A stretch of DNA of 64,000 nt from Sarcodiotheca gaudichaudii (lineage: Eukaryota > Rhodophyta > Florideophyceae > Gigartinales > Solieriaceae), in assembly GCA_032355985.1 (NCBI GenBank), contig JAUKVZ010000002.1:620001-684000 (forward strand), read 5' to 3'. Positions within the stretch are counted from its first letter, which is position 1. The number at the start of each line of letters is the position of its first letter. Positions 18,346 to 27,090 of the stretch are shown one piece after another. The notes under the pieces were generated by a model, which saw nothing but the letters and a program-made list of their open reading frames with translations, was not told the DNA's origin and did not search any database. Position numbers and translations under genes: made by a program.

Positions 18346-18984
18346 ATGCTCGCTCGACTGACGGGAATCCTGGAGGCGGCCGGTGAGAGTTCGCTGACGA
18401 TCGCGACAGAGGATGGGGCGTTCGCATTCGATGTGCTGACGCCGCAGACGCTTGCCGAGGAGATGGCGGATCGCATCGGCGAGCGCGTGACGCTGCACAC
18501 ACTGACGCATCTGGAGGCTTCGGCGCAGGGCGCCCATATGACGCCGCGGCTGCTGGGCTTCGCCAGCGCTGAGGACAGGGCGTTCTTCGAACTGTTCACG
18601 ACGGTCAAGGGTGTGGGCGCGAAGAAGGCGCTGAAGGCGATGACGGCGCCGATGCCGCAGATCGCGATGGCGATCGCCGAGCGCGATGCGCGTTCGCTGC
18701 AGCAGTTGCCGAATATCGGCAAGCGGCTGGCGGAGACGGTGATCGCGGAGCTGCACGGCAAGGTGGAGCGATTCGCGGCTGGTGAGATCATCGAAGCCAA
18801 GGGTGGCGGCGGGCGTACGGCGGATCTGGGCGAGGCGGCGCGGGAGGCGGTCGCGGCCTTGGTGCGCCTGGGCGAGACAAGCGGCGACGCCGAGCGCATG
18901 GTGCGTCGCGCGATGGAGACCGGCGACGGGCTGGCGGATGCGGATGCGATTCTCGCCGCGGCGTACGGGCTGCGAGGTTCGTAA
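18346..18984 (+). CDS. ruvA: Holliday junction branch migration protein RuvA
   Basis: This 212-residue DNA-binding subunit forms the tetramer that clamps a Holliday junction for the RuvB motor. It has an N-terminal OB domain (MLARLTGILEAAGESSLTIA), two helix-hairpin-helix motifs (LFTTVKGVGAKKALKAM near residue 85 and LQQLPNIGKRLAETVIAEL near residue 120), and a C-terminal RuvB-binding helical domain after an acidic/Gly linker. The frame continues 17 codons upstream, but domain start and the TAGGAT box eight bases ahead point to ATG 18346. ruvB and ruvC are not adjacent. Confidence 0.94.
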   Translation: MLARLTGILEAAGESSLTIATEDGAFAFDVLTPQTLAEEMADRIGERVTLHTLTHLEASAQGAHMTPRLLGFASAEDRAFFELFTTVKGVGAKKALKAMTAPMPQIAMAIAERDARSLQQLPNIGKRLAETVIAELHGKVERFAAGEIIEAKGGGGRTADLGEAAREAVAALVRLGETSGDAERMVRRAMETGDGLADADAILAAAYGLRGS

Positions 18985-19041
18985 CGCAAAGCTGACGCAT
19001 GCGTTTGGCGCCGGGCGTCATTCATCTATACAAGGGGACTC

Positions 19042-20142
19042 ATGCGTTACGCGATGATCATGGCGGGCGGCGCCGGCACGCGCCTGTGGCCGATGAGCCG
19101 GGGCAGTCTTCCCAAGCAGCTTGTGCCCTTCATTGAGGGACGGTCGCTGCTGGAGATAGCCGCGGCGCGGCTTGAGGGGATCGTGCCGGCTGATCGACGA
19201 TACCTGTGCACGAATGAGGCGCATCGGGAGGCGATTCGGACGAGTCTGAGCGCGTTTCCCGATGAGCAGATCCTCGGCGAGCCGGTGGGGCGCGACACGC
19301 TCAATGCGGTCGGGTTCACGGCGGCGGTGCTGCAGGAGATGGATCCGGAGGCCGTGTTCGCGGTTTTCACGGCCGATCATCTGATCGAGCCAGCGGATGT
19401 CTTTCGTGATTGCGTCGAACTGGCGTTCAAGCTTGTTGAGGGGCATCCGTCGCGCCTGGTGACGTTTTCGATCAAGCCGACATTTCCGGCGACGGGGTAC
19501 GGCTATGTGCATCGCGCCGATGCGATTGACATCGAGGGCGGCGATGGACGCGCGTTTCGCGTGAAGGAATATGTCGAGAAGCCGGATCTGGCGACGGCGG
19601 AGAAGTACCTCGCCAGCGGCGAGCATGGCTGGAATGCGGGCATGTTCGTGTGGAAGGCATCGACGGTGATGGATGCCATTCGGCGATTCAAGCCGGAGTC
19701 GTATGACGGGCTGATGAAGATCGCGAATGCGTGGCAGACGCCGGATCGGAAGCGCGTGCTGGATGAGGTGTATCCGACGCTGCCGAAGATCAGCGTGGAC
19801 TACGCCATCATGGAGCCGGCGGGAGCTGATCCGAACTACGAGGTGTGCACGGTCGTCGCGGATGTGGACTGGCGGGATGTCGGAAGCTGGCCGAGCTACG
19901 GCGAGACGCTGGCGCATGATGCGGATGGAAATGCGACGACGGGTGGCGAGGCGGCGCCGGCGACGATGCTGGATTGCCGCAACACGCTGATCGTCAACGC
20001 TCAGAACGGGCATCGGATCGCGGCTCTGGGGTGCGAGGATCTGATCATCGTGCACACGGAGGGGGCGACGCTGGTGATGCCGGCGAGCAAGGCGGAGCGG
20101 TTGAAGGAGCTTCATGCTCTGATTCCGGAGGAACTGCGTTAA
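19042..20142 (+). CDS. manC: Mannose-1-phosphate guanylyltransferase
   Basis: This 366-residue nucleotidyltransferase makes GDP-mannose from GTP and mannose-1-phosphate for polysaccharide, glycolipid or compatible solute synthesis. The signature IMAGGAGTRLWPMSR is at residues 6-20 with PKQ at 25-27. FTADHLIEP (metal-binding Asp) and VKEYVEKPDLATAEKYL with NAGMFVWK follow in the expected order. It lacks the C-terminal cupin isomerase domain of bifunctional ManC, so it is the short monofunctional type. AAGGGG precedes the ATG, and TATACA lies nine bases upstream of the start. Confidence 0.93.
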   Translation: MRYAMIMAGGAGTRLWPMSRGSLPKQLVPFIEGRSLLEIAAARLEGIVPADRRYLCTNEAHREAIRTSLSAFPDEQILGEPVGRDTLNAVGFTAAVLQEMDPEAVFAVFTADHLIEPADVFRDCVELAFKLVEGHPSRLVTFSIKPTFPATGYGYVHRADAIDIEGGDGRAFRVKEYVEKPDLATAEKYLASGEHGWNAGMFVWKASTVMDAIRRFKPESYDGLMKIANAWQTPDRKRVLDEVYPTLPKISVDYAIMEPAGADPNYEVCTVVADVDWRDVGSWPSYGETLAHDADGNATTGGEAAPATMLDCRNTLIVNAQNGHRIAALGCEDLIIVHTEGATLVMPASKAERLKELHALIPEELR

Positions 20143-20161
20143 ATAGGGAAGGCTCTGGAGC

Positions 20162-20191
20162 CCCTCAAACGGGCGACACCTGTTTTTGAGG
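20162..20191 (+). terminator. Hairpin after manC, possible terminator
   Basis: CCCTCAAA pairs with TTTGAGGG (8 bp) around a partly paired interior, 20 bases after the manC stop. There is no following U-run, so its termination activity is uncertain. Confidence 0.4.
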
Positions 20192-20214
20192 GCGTGAGAT
20201 CGCGCCGAAGGCTG

Positions 20215-20220
20215 TATCCT
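20215..20220 (+). promoter_or_regulatory. TATCCT -10-like box before the small ORF / cysteine desulfurase pair
   Basis: TATCCT ends seven bases before GTG 20228, with no ribosome-binding site between. This is the same leaderless spacing seen at hisS, radA and others, and favours GTG 20228 over ATG 20234 as the first codon. Confidence 0.5.
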
Positions 20221-20227
20221 TGCGCCT

Positions 20228-20443
20228 GTGGGAATGAGATCCCTCCTTGCGAATGTGGGCGGGTTGTATGAGCTTGGCCGCCTGGGCGTGATCACCGGGT
20301 TTCGGTTCCGGGGTCGCTACTGGCGGTGGCGGCTGCATACTGCCTTCGGTCGGGGCTATCCGGCATCCCGGATCGAGCTGTTGCGTTCAGTTCTGGCGTA
20401 CGGCCGATGGGTGCGGGAGATGCGCAGAGAGAGCAGAGGATGA
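20228..20443 (+). CDS. Small basic protein (71 aa) coupled to a cysteine desulfurase
   Basis: A short frame begins at GTG 20228 (alternative ATG 20234) and ends with a TGA that overlaps the ATG of the cysteine desulfurase by four bases. The product is rich in Arg and aromatic residues (FRFRGRYWRWRLHTAFG) and has no signal peptide or membrane segment. The four-base overlap and the TATCCT box at leaderless distance argue that it is real. I recall similar short proteins ahead of cysteine desulfurases in other planctomycetes, but cannot confirm it here. A role in sulfur transfer, or simply translational coupling, would be a guess. Confidence 0.6.
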   Translation: MGMRSLLANVGGLYELGRLGVITGFRFRGRYWRWRLHTAFGRGYPASRIELLRSVLAYGRWVREMRRESRG

Positions 20444-21699
20444 GCGAAACGAGCAACGTGATCTATTTCGATAACGCGGCCACCACATGGCCCAAGCCTC
20501 CGCAGGTGACGGAGGCGATCTCGCGCTTCCTGACGAGCGAAGCGGCCAATCCGGGGCGCGGCGGTCACAAGATGGCCAAGGCATGTTCGGGCGTGCTGGC
20601 GACGCTGCGCCAGCGACTGGCGGACATGCTCAACGCCGAGGCGCCGGAGCGGATCATCCTGACGTTCAACTCGACGGACGCAATGAATACGGCCATCCGT
20701 GGCGTGATTGAATCGCACGAGCTGCGCCGGCCGGAAGTGACGCCGCACATCGTCTCTACGGTGATCGAGCACAATGCGGTGCGGCGACCTCTGAATCATC
20801 TTCATCGCGAAGGGCGCATTGATCTGACACTTGTCGGCTGCGACGGCGAAGGCTTCGTCGATCCGCAGGCGATCATCGACGCCACGACGGATCGCACGGT
20901 GCTGGTCGCGGTCGTGCATGCGAGCAATGTGATCGGCGCGATTCAGCCCATCGGCGAGATTGGCGCCGCGTTGCGCACGGCGCGGCCGAACTGCCTCTTC
21001 CTGACGGATGCCGCCCAGACCGCGGGCGCCGCGCCGATTGATGTGCAGGCGATGGGCGTTGATCTGCTGTCATTCACGGGGCACAAGTGTCTGCTTGGGC
21101 CGACCGGAACGGGCGGGCTGTATGTCGGACCCCGTGCGTATCAGGAAAGCGATCCGATTCCGCGCGTGGTGAGTCTTCGCCAGGGCGGCACAGGGGCGGA
21201 CTCCAACTCGCCGGTGAATCCGCGCGAGCTTCCGATCTACTTTGAAGCGGGCACGCCGAACACTGTCGGCCTGTGCGGCCTGCTGGCGGCGATTGAGAAC
21301 ATTCCTGCTGATGCGCTTGAGCGTGAGCAGGAGCATGTGGGCCGGATCATGGAAGCGGTCGGCGCGATGCCGGGCGTGACGATCTACGGCCCGCGCGATC
21401 CGAAGATGCGCACCGGCGCGATCTCGATGCGCATCGATGGTTACGCGCCCAATGAGATTGCGGCGATCCTCGATGGCTCATTCAACATCGCATCACGTGC
21501 GGGCCTGCATTGTGCGCCGGGTGCGCACGAGGCGCTGGGCACGCATCCTGACGGCACAATCCGCGTCAGCCCGGGTCCTTACACAACGGATGAGGAAGTG
21601 GATGCGCTGATCGAGGCGATGCGCCAGATCACGAGCGCTTCGCCCGCTGCAAAGATGTCTGACGGCGAGTCCACGACGGCCTCAGCGCACTGCGTCTGA
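20440..21699 (+). CDS. Cysteine desulfurase family aminotransferase (class V, PLP)
   Basis: This 419-residue PLP enzyme is expected to release sulfur from cysteine for Fe-S cluster or thio-cofactor assembly. The N-terminus NVIYFDNAATTWPKPP is characteristic of the family, with PLP-binding features H/N (VIEHNAVRRPL), D (LTDAAQTAGAAPID) and the Schiff-base lysine in SFTGHKCLLGPTGTG. The C-terminal AGLHCAPGAHEALG segment carries the catalytic Cys-containing loop typical of group II (SufS/CsdA-like) enzymes. The start ATG at 20440 overlaps the stop of the small upstream gene. No SufE/IscU partner is next to it. Confidence 0.88.
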   Translation: MSETSNVIYFDNAATTWPKPPQVTEAISRFLTSEAANPGRGGHKMAKACSGVLATLRQRLADMLNAEAPERIILTFNSTDAMNTAIRGVIESHELRRPEVTPHIVSTVIEHNAVRRPLNHLHREGRIDLTLVGCDGEGFVDPQAIIDATTDRTVLVAVVHASNVIGAIQPIGEIGAALRTARPNCLFLTDAAQTAGAAPIDVQAMGVDLLSFTGHKCLLGPTGTGGLYVGPRAYQESDPIPRVVSLRQGGTGADSNSPVNPRELPIYFEAGTPNTVGLCGLLAAIENIPADALEREQEHVGRIMEAVGAMPGVTIYGPRDPKMRTGAISMRIDGYAPNEIAAILDGSFNIASRAGLHCAPGAHEALGTHPDGTIRVSPGPYTTDEEVDALIEAMRQITSASPAAKMSDGESTTASAHCV

Positions 21700-21708
21700 A
21701 CCAGATCG

Positions 21709-22968
21709 TCACTGCTGGATGAGCAGATCGAGGAATCGATCCTCGGCGCCCTTATACGCTTCCATGCGCGATTCGATATTGGCCAGCAGTTGCAGGATCT
21801 GCTCCTGGCCGAACTGTGACTCTGCGCGCGGCGACTCCATCGTGATCTCCAGCGCTTCGGATGCGGCTCGCAGATCGCTGATGGCGGACGCGAATGAACG
21901 GGCGGAGTCATAGAGCAGCTCGTACTCCAGCTCTTTCTTATCCGGTCGCTGCAGGGCGCGCCATGGCGCGCGGCGGATCTCGCCCATCGCAAGCTTCATT
22001 TGATCGGATGCGATGCGCGCGTTGGCGACGGCCTTACGAATGTCCGGCGTGGTTTCATCAATCATGAGAGCGAACTCATCGATCGCCGCACGCGCGTTCT
22101 GCGTGGTGGCGCGGCCATTGATGAGCATCTCATCGAGGAGCTGAATGGAGCGCGTGTTCAGGCGATCGACGATCTCCTCGGCGCCCTCTATCGTTCCATC
22201 GACGCGCGGCCTGTTCTCATCGACGAGGTCCTGCAGGCTCACGACGAACTGCTGCGCCTCGGCGACGGTCTGATCTGCGCGCTGCGCGGCGCTCTCAATA
22301 TCCGCCGTGATGGAGTCTGCACGTTCGAACCACAGTGGATATCGACCCCTGAGCTCATCCGTCACATCTCGAATGTCCTCGACGATGATCTGCGCATCTG
22401 CGAGCACCTGGCCGTCGAGTTTGGCCGCGAAGGCGTTGAATCGATCGGCGATGCCTTCGATTTTGCTGACGATGGAGCGCACCTGCTCCTTCTGCTCGGC
22501 GCCGTAGCCTGCGGAAGCAAGGAAACTGGGCACAGCCAGTTCGCCCTTGATCACTTCGCCGGCTTCGAGCACGGTCGCTCCGGGGCCGCCGCCGACACCG
22601 GCAAAGTTGATCGTGCTGCCTGAGCCGAGCAGCGGCTGCTCAAGAAAGGCGACGGCGTCATCGAAGAGCTTGTACCTGGTCTGAAGCTCGATGCGCACGA
22701 GCACGCCTTCAATGACATCGTCGCTGTCGCGCCGTTTGAACTTGATGCCGCCGACCTTGCCGACGCTTTGACCGGCGATGCGCACATCGGATCCGAGGGA
22801 GAGCCCGGCCGCGCCATCGGTGAGTGAAAACTGAACGAAGTAGTCACGGTGCGGCTTGAACGCCTTGAGCAGCCCGGCGAGCTGCAGAATGATGAGCAGC
22901 GCGATGATCAATGAGATCAGGAGAAACGCGCCAGCCTTCGTGTTGTTGCTTGATGCTCGATATGGCAT
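21709..22968 (-). CDS. mlaD: MCE/MlaD-domain lipid transport protein
   Basis: This 419-residue envelope protein has an N-terminal membrane anchor at residues 15-35 and a single MCE domain at about 40-120, recognisable as YFVQFSLTDGAAGLSLGSDV and VRIAGQSVGKVGGI. A long helical tail follows (about residues 140-419) that probably forms the coiled-coil bundle seen in longer MCE proteins. MCE proteins carry lipids between membranes. It lies 54 bases downstream of an MlaF-type ATPase on the same strand. No MlaE permease is found in the window, so the transporter is incomplete here. Confidence 0.87.
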   Translation of the reverse strand: MPYRASSNNTKAGAFLLISLIIALLIILQLAGLLKAFKPHRDYFVQFSLTDGAAGLSLGSDVRIAGQSVGKVGGIKFKRRDSDDVIEGVLVRIELQTRYKLFDDAVAFLEQPLLGSGSTINFAGVGGGPGATVLEAGEVIKGELAVPSFLASAGYGAEQKEQVRSIVSKIEGIADRFNAFAAKLDGQVLADAQIIVEDIRDVTDELRGRYPLWFERADSITADIESAAQRADQTVAEAQQFVVSLQDLVDENRPRVDGTIEGAEEIVDRLNTRSIQLLDEMLINGRATTQNARAAIDEFALMIDETTPDIRKAVANARIASDQMKLAMGEIRRAPWRALQRPDKKELEYELLYDSARSFASAISDLRAASEALEITMESPRAESQFGQEQILQLLANIESRMEAYKGAEDRFLDLLIQQ

Positions 22969-23022
22969 GAGTGGATGCGCTCCTCGGCGCGGTCGCGGAT
23001 CGACCGGCGCCCGCCGGCCTTC

Positions 23023-23943
23023 TTACTGCTTCTTCTTGTTCTTGCTGAATGGCGATCGGATGCGTGTCGCCTCGATGCTCGGCACGCGCGGCACGTCGAT
23101 TCGATCGATGCCGAGCAGATCGTCGGCGTACTTGGTGGCTTCGCGCCGCTGCGAGATGGGGCCGTCGGCGTCTCCCCGAACGAACTGACGAATCAGCCGC
23201 TCGTGATCGTTGAGCTCGTCGACCTCGTCCTTCGGGCAGTCGCGAACCCTTTCGTAGTACGTGCGCTCGCGCACGCAGATCATGCGTCCCTTGTCGAGCA
23301 TCGCCATGCGATCGGCGATGGCGAAGGCGGAGTCCATCTCATGCGTGACGACGATGCTGGTGACGCCGATCTTCTTTGACAGATCGATGATGAGCCGATC
23401 GATTTCGGCGCTGGTGACGGGGTCGAGGCCCGCGGAGGGCTCGTCGTAAAAGAGGATCTCCGGATCGAGCGCCAGCGCCCGGGCGAGTCCGGCGCGCTTC
23501 TTCATGCCGCCGGAGATCTGTGCGGGGTACTTATCCGCATGCTCGCGCAGGCCGACAAGCTCCAGCTTGATCTTGACCTGGATATCGATGATCTCCTGTC
23601 CGAGATCGGTGTGCTCCTGCAGCGGCAGGGCGACGTTTTCGGCGACTGTCATGGAGTTGTACAGGGCGCCGGACTGGAAAAGCACGCCGAATCTCTTGCG
23701 AACATCGTTGAGTTGCTGCTCGGTGAGCGTGCAGAGATCATCGCCGAACATAAGGATCTGGCCCGAGTCCGCCTTGAAGCTCTGGATCATGAGCCTGAGC
23801 GTCGTGGACTTGCCCGAGCCGGAGCCGCCCATGATGACGAGGATCTCGCCGCGCTCGACATCGAATGTGACATCGTCGAGCACGACTTTGCCGTCGAAGC
23901 TCTTGGACAGGTGTCTGACGGAGATGATTGGCTCTTCGGGCAT
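23023..23943 (-). CDS. mlaF: ABC transporter ATP-binding protein, MlaF type
   Basis: This 306-residue ATPase has Walker A GGSGSGKST near residues 35-43, the signature QISGGMKKRAGLARALAL (SGGMKKR is typical of MlaF rather than LSGGQ), Walker B ILFYDEPSAGLDPVTS and the switch His in VVTHEMDSAF. It has a C-terminal extension of about 50 residues beyond the usual MlaF end, as in MlaFs that clamp their neighbour. It probably forms an operon with the MCE protein downstream. The upstream neighbour is an unrelated aldehyde dehydrogenase, where mlaE might have been expected. Confidence 0.9.
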   Translation of the reverse strand: MPEEPIISVRHLSKSFDGKVVLDDVTFDVERGEILVIMGGSGSGKSTTLRLMIQSFKADSGQILMFGDDLCTLTEQQLNDVRKRFGVLFQSGALYNSMTVAENVALPLQEHTDLGQEIIDIQVKIKLELVGLREHADKYPAQISGGMKKRAGLARALALDPEILFYDEPSAGLDPVTSAEIDRLIIDLSKKIGVTSIVVTHEMDSAFAIADRMAMLDKGRMICVRERTYYERVRDCPKDEVDELNDHERLIRQFVRGDADGPISQRREATKYADDLLGIDRIDVPRVPSIEATRIRSPFSKNKKKQ

Positions 23944-24011
23944 GGTGACGCTTCGAGTATCGACCAGATCCCGCCGCCGCCTGTCGCGGATCGGCGGCGA
24001 GGCGCCTCCGT

Positions 24012-25514
24012 TTATCCGAAGACGATCCCCTGCGCGAGCGGAAGCTCATCGCCATAGTTGATGGTGTTGGTCTGCCTTCGCATATACGCCTTCCATGCGT
24101 CGGATCCCGATTCACGTCCGCCGCCGGTGTCCTTTTCGCCGCCGAAGGCGCCGCCGATCTCAGCGCCGCTTGTGCCGAGATTGACGTTCGCGATGCCGCA
24201 GTCGCTGCCGGCGTAGGAAAGGAATCGCTCGGCCGATCGGGCCGATCCGGTGAAGATGGCGCTGGAGAGGCCCTGATCGACTGCGTTGTGCAGTCGCATC
24301 GCCTCATCGAGATCATCGACCTCGAAGACATAGAGGATCGGCGCGAAGGTCTCCTCCATGGCGACGGGAAGGTCTTTGCCGCGCGGGACTTCGATGATGG
24401 CGGGCGTGACGAAGTTGCCGGGTCGATCGAGCTTCTCGCCGCCGACGAGCAGCTTGCCGCCCTGCTGCTTCGCCTTGTCGATCGCCGTCATCATGGCTTC
24501 GACGGAGCCTTCATTGATGAGCGGGCCGACGAGCGTGCTGGAGTCCATCGGATCACCGATGGGCAGCGAGCCGTAGGCCTTCACAAGTGAATCGACGAGC
24601 TTCTTCTTGATTCCAGGCTGGACGAGGAGTCTTCGCGTGGAGGTGCAGCGCTGGCCACAGGTGCCGACAGCGCCGAAGAGGATGCCTCGCTTGGCAAGTT
24701 CCAGATCGGCGTCATCCATGATGATCAGCGCGTTGTTGCCGCCAAGTTCGAGGAGCGCCTTGCCGAGGCGTCCGCCGACGACTTCGCCCACGCGTCGGCC
24801 CATGCGGCAGGATCCGGTCGCACTGATGAGCGGCAGGCGCCGATCGGCGATCATGCGCTCGCCGACTTCCTGATCCGACCCCATGATGAGCTGGAAGAGT
24901 CCGGGGAAGCCGTGCTCTTCAGCGACATCGGAGGCGAGCTTGTTGGTCGCCATGGAGCAGAGCGGCGTGACGAGGCTGGGCTTCCAGATCATCGTGTCGC
25001 CGCAGACCGCCGCCAGCATGGCGTTCCATGCCCACACGGCCACCGGGAAGTTGAATGCTGAGATGATGCCGATGACGCCCAGCGGATGCCATTGCTCCAT
25101 CATGCGATGCTCCGCGCGCTCGGAGGCGATGGTCAGGCCGTAGAGCTGTCGCGAGAGTCCGACGGCGAAGTCGGCGATGTCGATCGCCTCCTGCACTTCG
25201 CCTTCGCCTTCGGGCAGGATCTTGCCCATCTCGAAGGTGACAAGTGCGCCGAGATCGGACTTGTGCTCGCGGAAGCGCTCGCCGATCTGGCGGACGACTT
25301 CGCCGCGGTGGGGCGCCGGGAAGGCGCGCCAGCGAAGGAAGGTCTCCTGCGCCGTTTCGACTGCCTTTTCGTACGCGGCCGCATCATCGAGACCGATGGT
25401 GGCCAGCGGCTCATTGGTGGCGGGATTGAATGATTCGACCGAGCCTCCGGGGCCTTCCTGGGAGAGGCGAGGGTCGTCCTTGATGCCGAGATTTTTGAGT
25501 ATGTCGTGGATCAT
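24012..25514 (-). CDS. ALDH7-type aldehyde dehydrogenase (probable 2-aminoadipate semialdehyde dehydrogenase)
   Basis: This 500-residue NAD-dependent aldehyde dehydrogenase carries the catalytic Cys in GTCGQRCTSTRRL, general base Glu in LELGGNNALI, and the cofactor loop FNFPVAVWAWN. The C-terminal block GAEIGGAFGGEK followed by GGGRESGSDAWKAYMRR is diagnostic of ALDH7 (antiquitin / alpha-aminoadipic semialdehyde dehydrogenase), which oxidises 2-aminoadipate 6-semialdehyde in lysine degradation. A longer open frame reaches 25532, but ATG 25514 is chosen because a TACCCT box lies nine bases ahead. Together with the saccharopine-dehydrogenase-family gene at 17-18 kb it suggests a lysine route, but other aldehydes are possible. 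Confidence 0.88.
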   Translation of the reverse strand: MIHDILKNLGIKDDPRLSQEGPGGSVESFNPATNEPLATIGLDDAAAYEKAVETAQETFLRWRAFPAPHRGEVVRQIGERFREHKSDLGALVTFEMGKILPEGEGEVQEAIDIADFAVGLSRQLYGLTIASERAEHRMMEQWHPLGVIGIISAFNFPVAVWAWNAMLAAVCGDTMIWKPSLVTPLCSMATNKLASDVAEEHGFPGLFQLIMGSDQEVGERMIADRRLPLISATGSCRMGRRVGEVVGGRLGKALLELGGNNALIIMDDADLELAKRGILFGAVGTCGQRCTSTRRLLVQPGIKKKLVDSLVKAYGSLPIGDPMDSSTLVGPLINEGSVEAMMTAIDKAKQQGGKLLVGGEKLDRPGNFVTPAIIEVPRGKDLPVAMEETFAPILYVFEVDDLDEAMRLHNAVDQGLSSAIFTGSARSAERFLSYAGSDCGIANVNLGTSGAEIGGAFGGEKDTGGGRESGSDAWKAYMRRQTNTINYGDELPLAQGIVFG

Positions 25515-25523
25515 GACCGGGAC

Positions 25524-25529
25524 AGGGTA
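25524..25529 (-). promoter_or_regulatory. TACCCT -10-like box of the ALDH7 gene
   Basis: Reading the minus strand, TACCCT is followed by nine bases and then the ATG at 25514, with no ribosome-binding site. It is one of the recurrent start-proximal boxes in this window. Confidence 0.45.
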
Positions 25530-25601
25530 CACAGAAAGCTCGCGCCCGAGGCGTCTTGGAATGCCGTATTGAAGGGGGCTCGGAGGTGGCGTGGCGGCCT
25601 G

Positions 25602-27077
25602 TCAATCGAGCAGTTCGACTGCCTGAGCGATGGTTGAAACGGGGAGCGTTTTGAGGCCCTTGACCTTGATGGCCTCCGCCTCGCGCGGGAGCAGGATCTG
25701 CCGGTAGCCCAGGCGGGCGGCTTCGCGCATGCGCATTTCGATCTGGCTGACGGATCGGATCTCGCCGCCGAGGCCGACTTCGCCAAGAGCGCACGTGGCG
25801 GGCGGAAGGGCCTTTCGATAGTGGGCGCCGCAGACGGCCAGCGCAAGAGCGAGATCAGCCGCGGGCTCGATGACGCGCAGGCCTCCGACGGCTGATGTGA
25901 AGACATCACGATCGGCAAGGCGCAGCCCTGCGTGCTGCTCGAGCACGGCAATGATCATGGCGAGGCGATTCTGATCGACGCCGGAGGTCTTGCGCTTGGC
26001 CGAGCCGAGAAAACCGGTGGCGGTGAGTGATTGAAGCTCAACCAGCACGCAGCGCGAGCCTGTGAGGATGGGCGCGACAACGCTGCCGGGGCGCGGCTCG
26101 TCTCCGAATGCGCCGGCCGCGACGCTGGCGCCTTCAGGCAGTTCGCGCAGGCCCTGCTCACTCATCTCGAAGAGGCCGATCTCGAGTGTGGTGCCGTAGC
26201 GATTCTTGACGCTGCGCAGGACGCGATGCGCGTGATAGCGATCGCCTTCGAAATACATGACGGCGTCGACGAGATGTTCGAGCAGGCGCGGCCCGGCCAG
26301 TGCGCCTTCCTTCGTGACATGGCCGACGAGCGCCACGGCGATGTCGGCCGTCTTGGCGAGATAGACGAGATCCGTGCAGCATTTTCGAAGCTGGGCGATC
26401 GAACCGGGGGACGCCTCCAGATCGGAGCGGTAGATCATCTGGATGGAGTCGACGATGAGCACGGCTGGTTTGACGAGGCGCGCCTGCTCGACGATGCGCG
26501 CCAGGTTGGTATCGGCGAGGACGTACAACTCCTGCGGCGCGAGCGCATCTTTCGTCTCGATAACGGCGGCGGCGCGCGATGAGTTCTTTTTGTTCTTTAG
26601 CGTCGGTTCTGCATCGATGTGCGCGGAGACGCCAAGGCGTTCGGCGCGCAGGCGAATCTGCCGGGCGGATTCTTCACTGGTCACGTAAAGCGTCCGTGCG
26701 CCGGCTTTGGCCATGCGACCCGCGGCTTGCAGCAACAGCGTTGATTTGCCGATGCCTGGATCGCCGCCGAAGAGGATGGCCGAGCCCGGCACGACGCCGC
26801 CGCCGAGGGCGCGATCCAGTTCACCCATGCCTGTCATGATGCGGCGCGCCGGAGGTTCATCCTCAAGTTCGCTCATCGGGCGGGCGCGCGGGGTTGTCTG
26901 CTCCGGCGCGAGGGCCCAGTCGGCGGCCAGGCCCTTGTGCTCATCAGTGTCGGCGCCTTTTTCTGCGCGCTGTTGCTCAAGCGAGTCCCAGGCGCCGCAG
27001 TCGGGGCACTTGCCCATCCAGCGAGATTGCACGCCGCCACATTCGCGGCAGAGGAAGAGTGTTTTTGTTCGCGCCAT
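25602..27077 (-). CDS. radA: DNA repair protein RadA (Sms)
   Basis: This 491-residue RecA-like motor extends heteroduplex or D-loops during recombination. All family domains are visible: the N-terminal C4 zinc finger (CRECGGVQSRWMGKCPDCGAW, four cysteines), Walker A GGDPGIGKSTLL near residue 105, the RadA-specific KNRYG motif (SVKNRYGTT) near 278, and a C-terminal Lon-protease-like domain with AVGGLRV and LGEVGLGGEIR. The acidic linker after the zinc finger is about 50 residues longer than usual. The start follows a TACTCT box at seven bases. Confidence 0.94.
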   Translation of the reverse strand: MARTKTLFLCRECGGVQSRWMGKCPDCGAWDSLEQQRAEKGADTDEHKGLAADWALAPEQTTPRARPMSELEDEPPARRIMTGMGELDRALGGGVVPGSAILFGGDPGIGKSTLLLQAAGRMAKAGARTLYVTSEESARQIRLRAERLGVSAHIDAEPTLKNKKNSSRAAAVIETKDALAPQELYVLADTNLARIVEQARLVKPAVLIVDSIQMIYRSDLEASPGSIAQLRKCCTDLVYLAKTADIAVALVGHVTKEGALAGPRLLEHLVDAVMYFEGDRYHAHRVLRSVKNRYGTTLEIGLFEMSEQGLRELPEGASVAAGAFGDEPRPGSVVAPILTGSRCVLVELQSLTATGFLGSAKRKTSGVDQNRLAMIIAVLEQHAGLRLADRDVFTSAVGGLRVIEPAADLALALAVCGAHYRKALPPATCALGEVGLGGEIRSVSQIEMRMREAARLGYRQILLPREAEAIKVKGLKTLPVSTIAQAVELLD

Positions 27078-27084
27078 GCGAAGA

Positions 27085-27090
27085 AGAGTA
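27085..27090 (-). promoter_or_regulatory. TACTCT -10-like box of radA
   Basis: On the minus strand TACTCT lies seven bases before the radA ATG (27077), the distance expected if transcription starts at the start codon itself. Confidence 0.5.

Noticed and set aside
19018-20295. A 425-codon minus-strand frame opposite manC
   Set aside because: Antisense shadow of a well conserved nucleotidyltransferase; very Arg/His-rich product.
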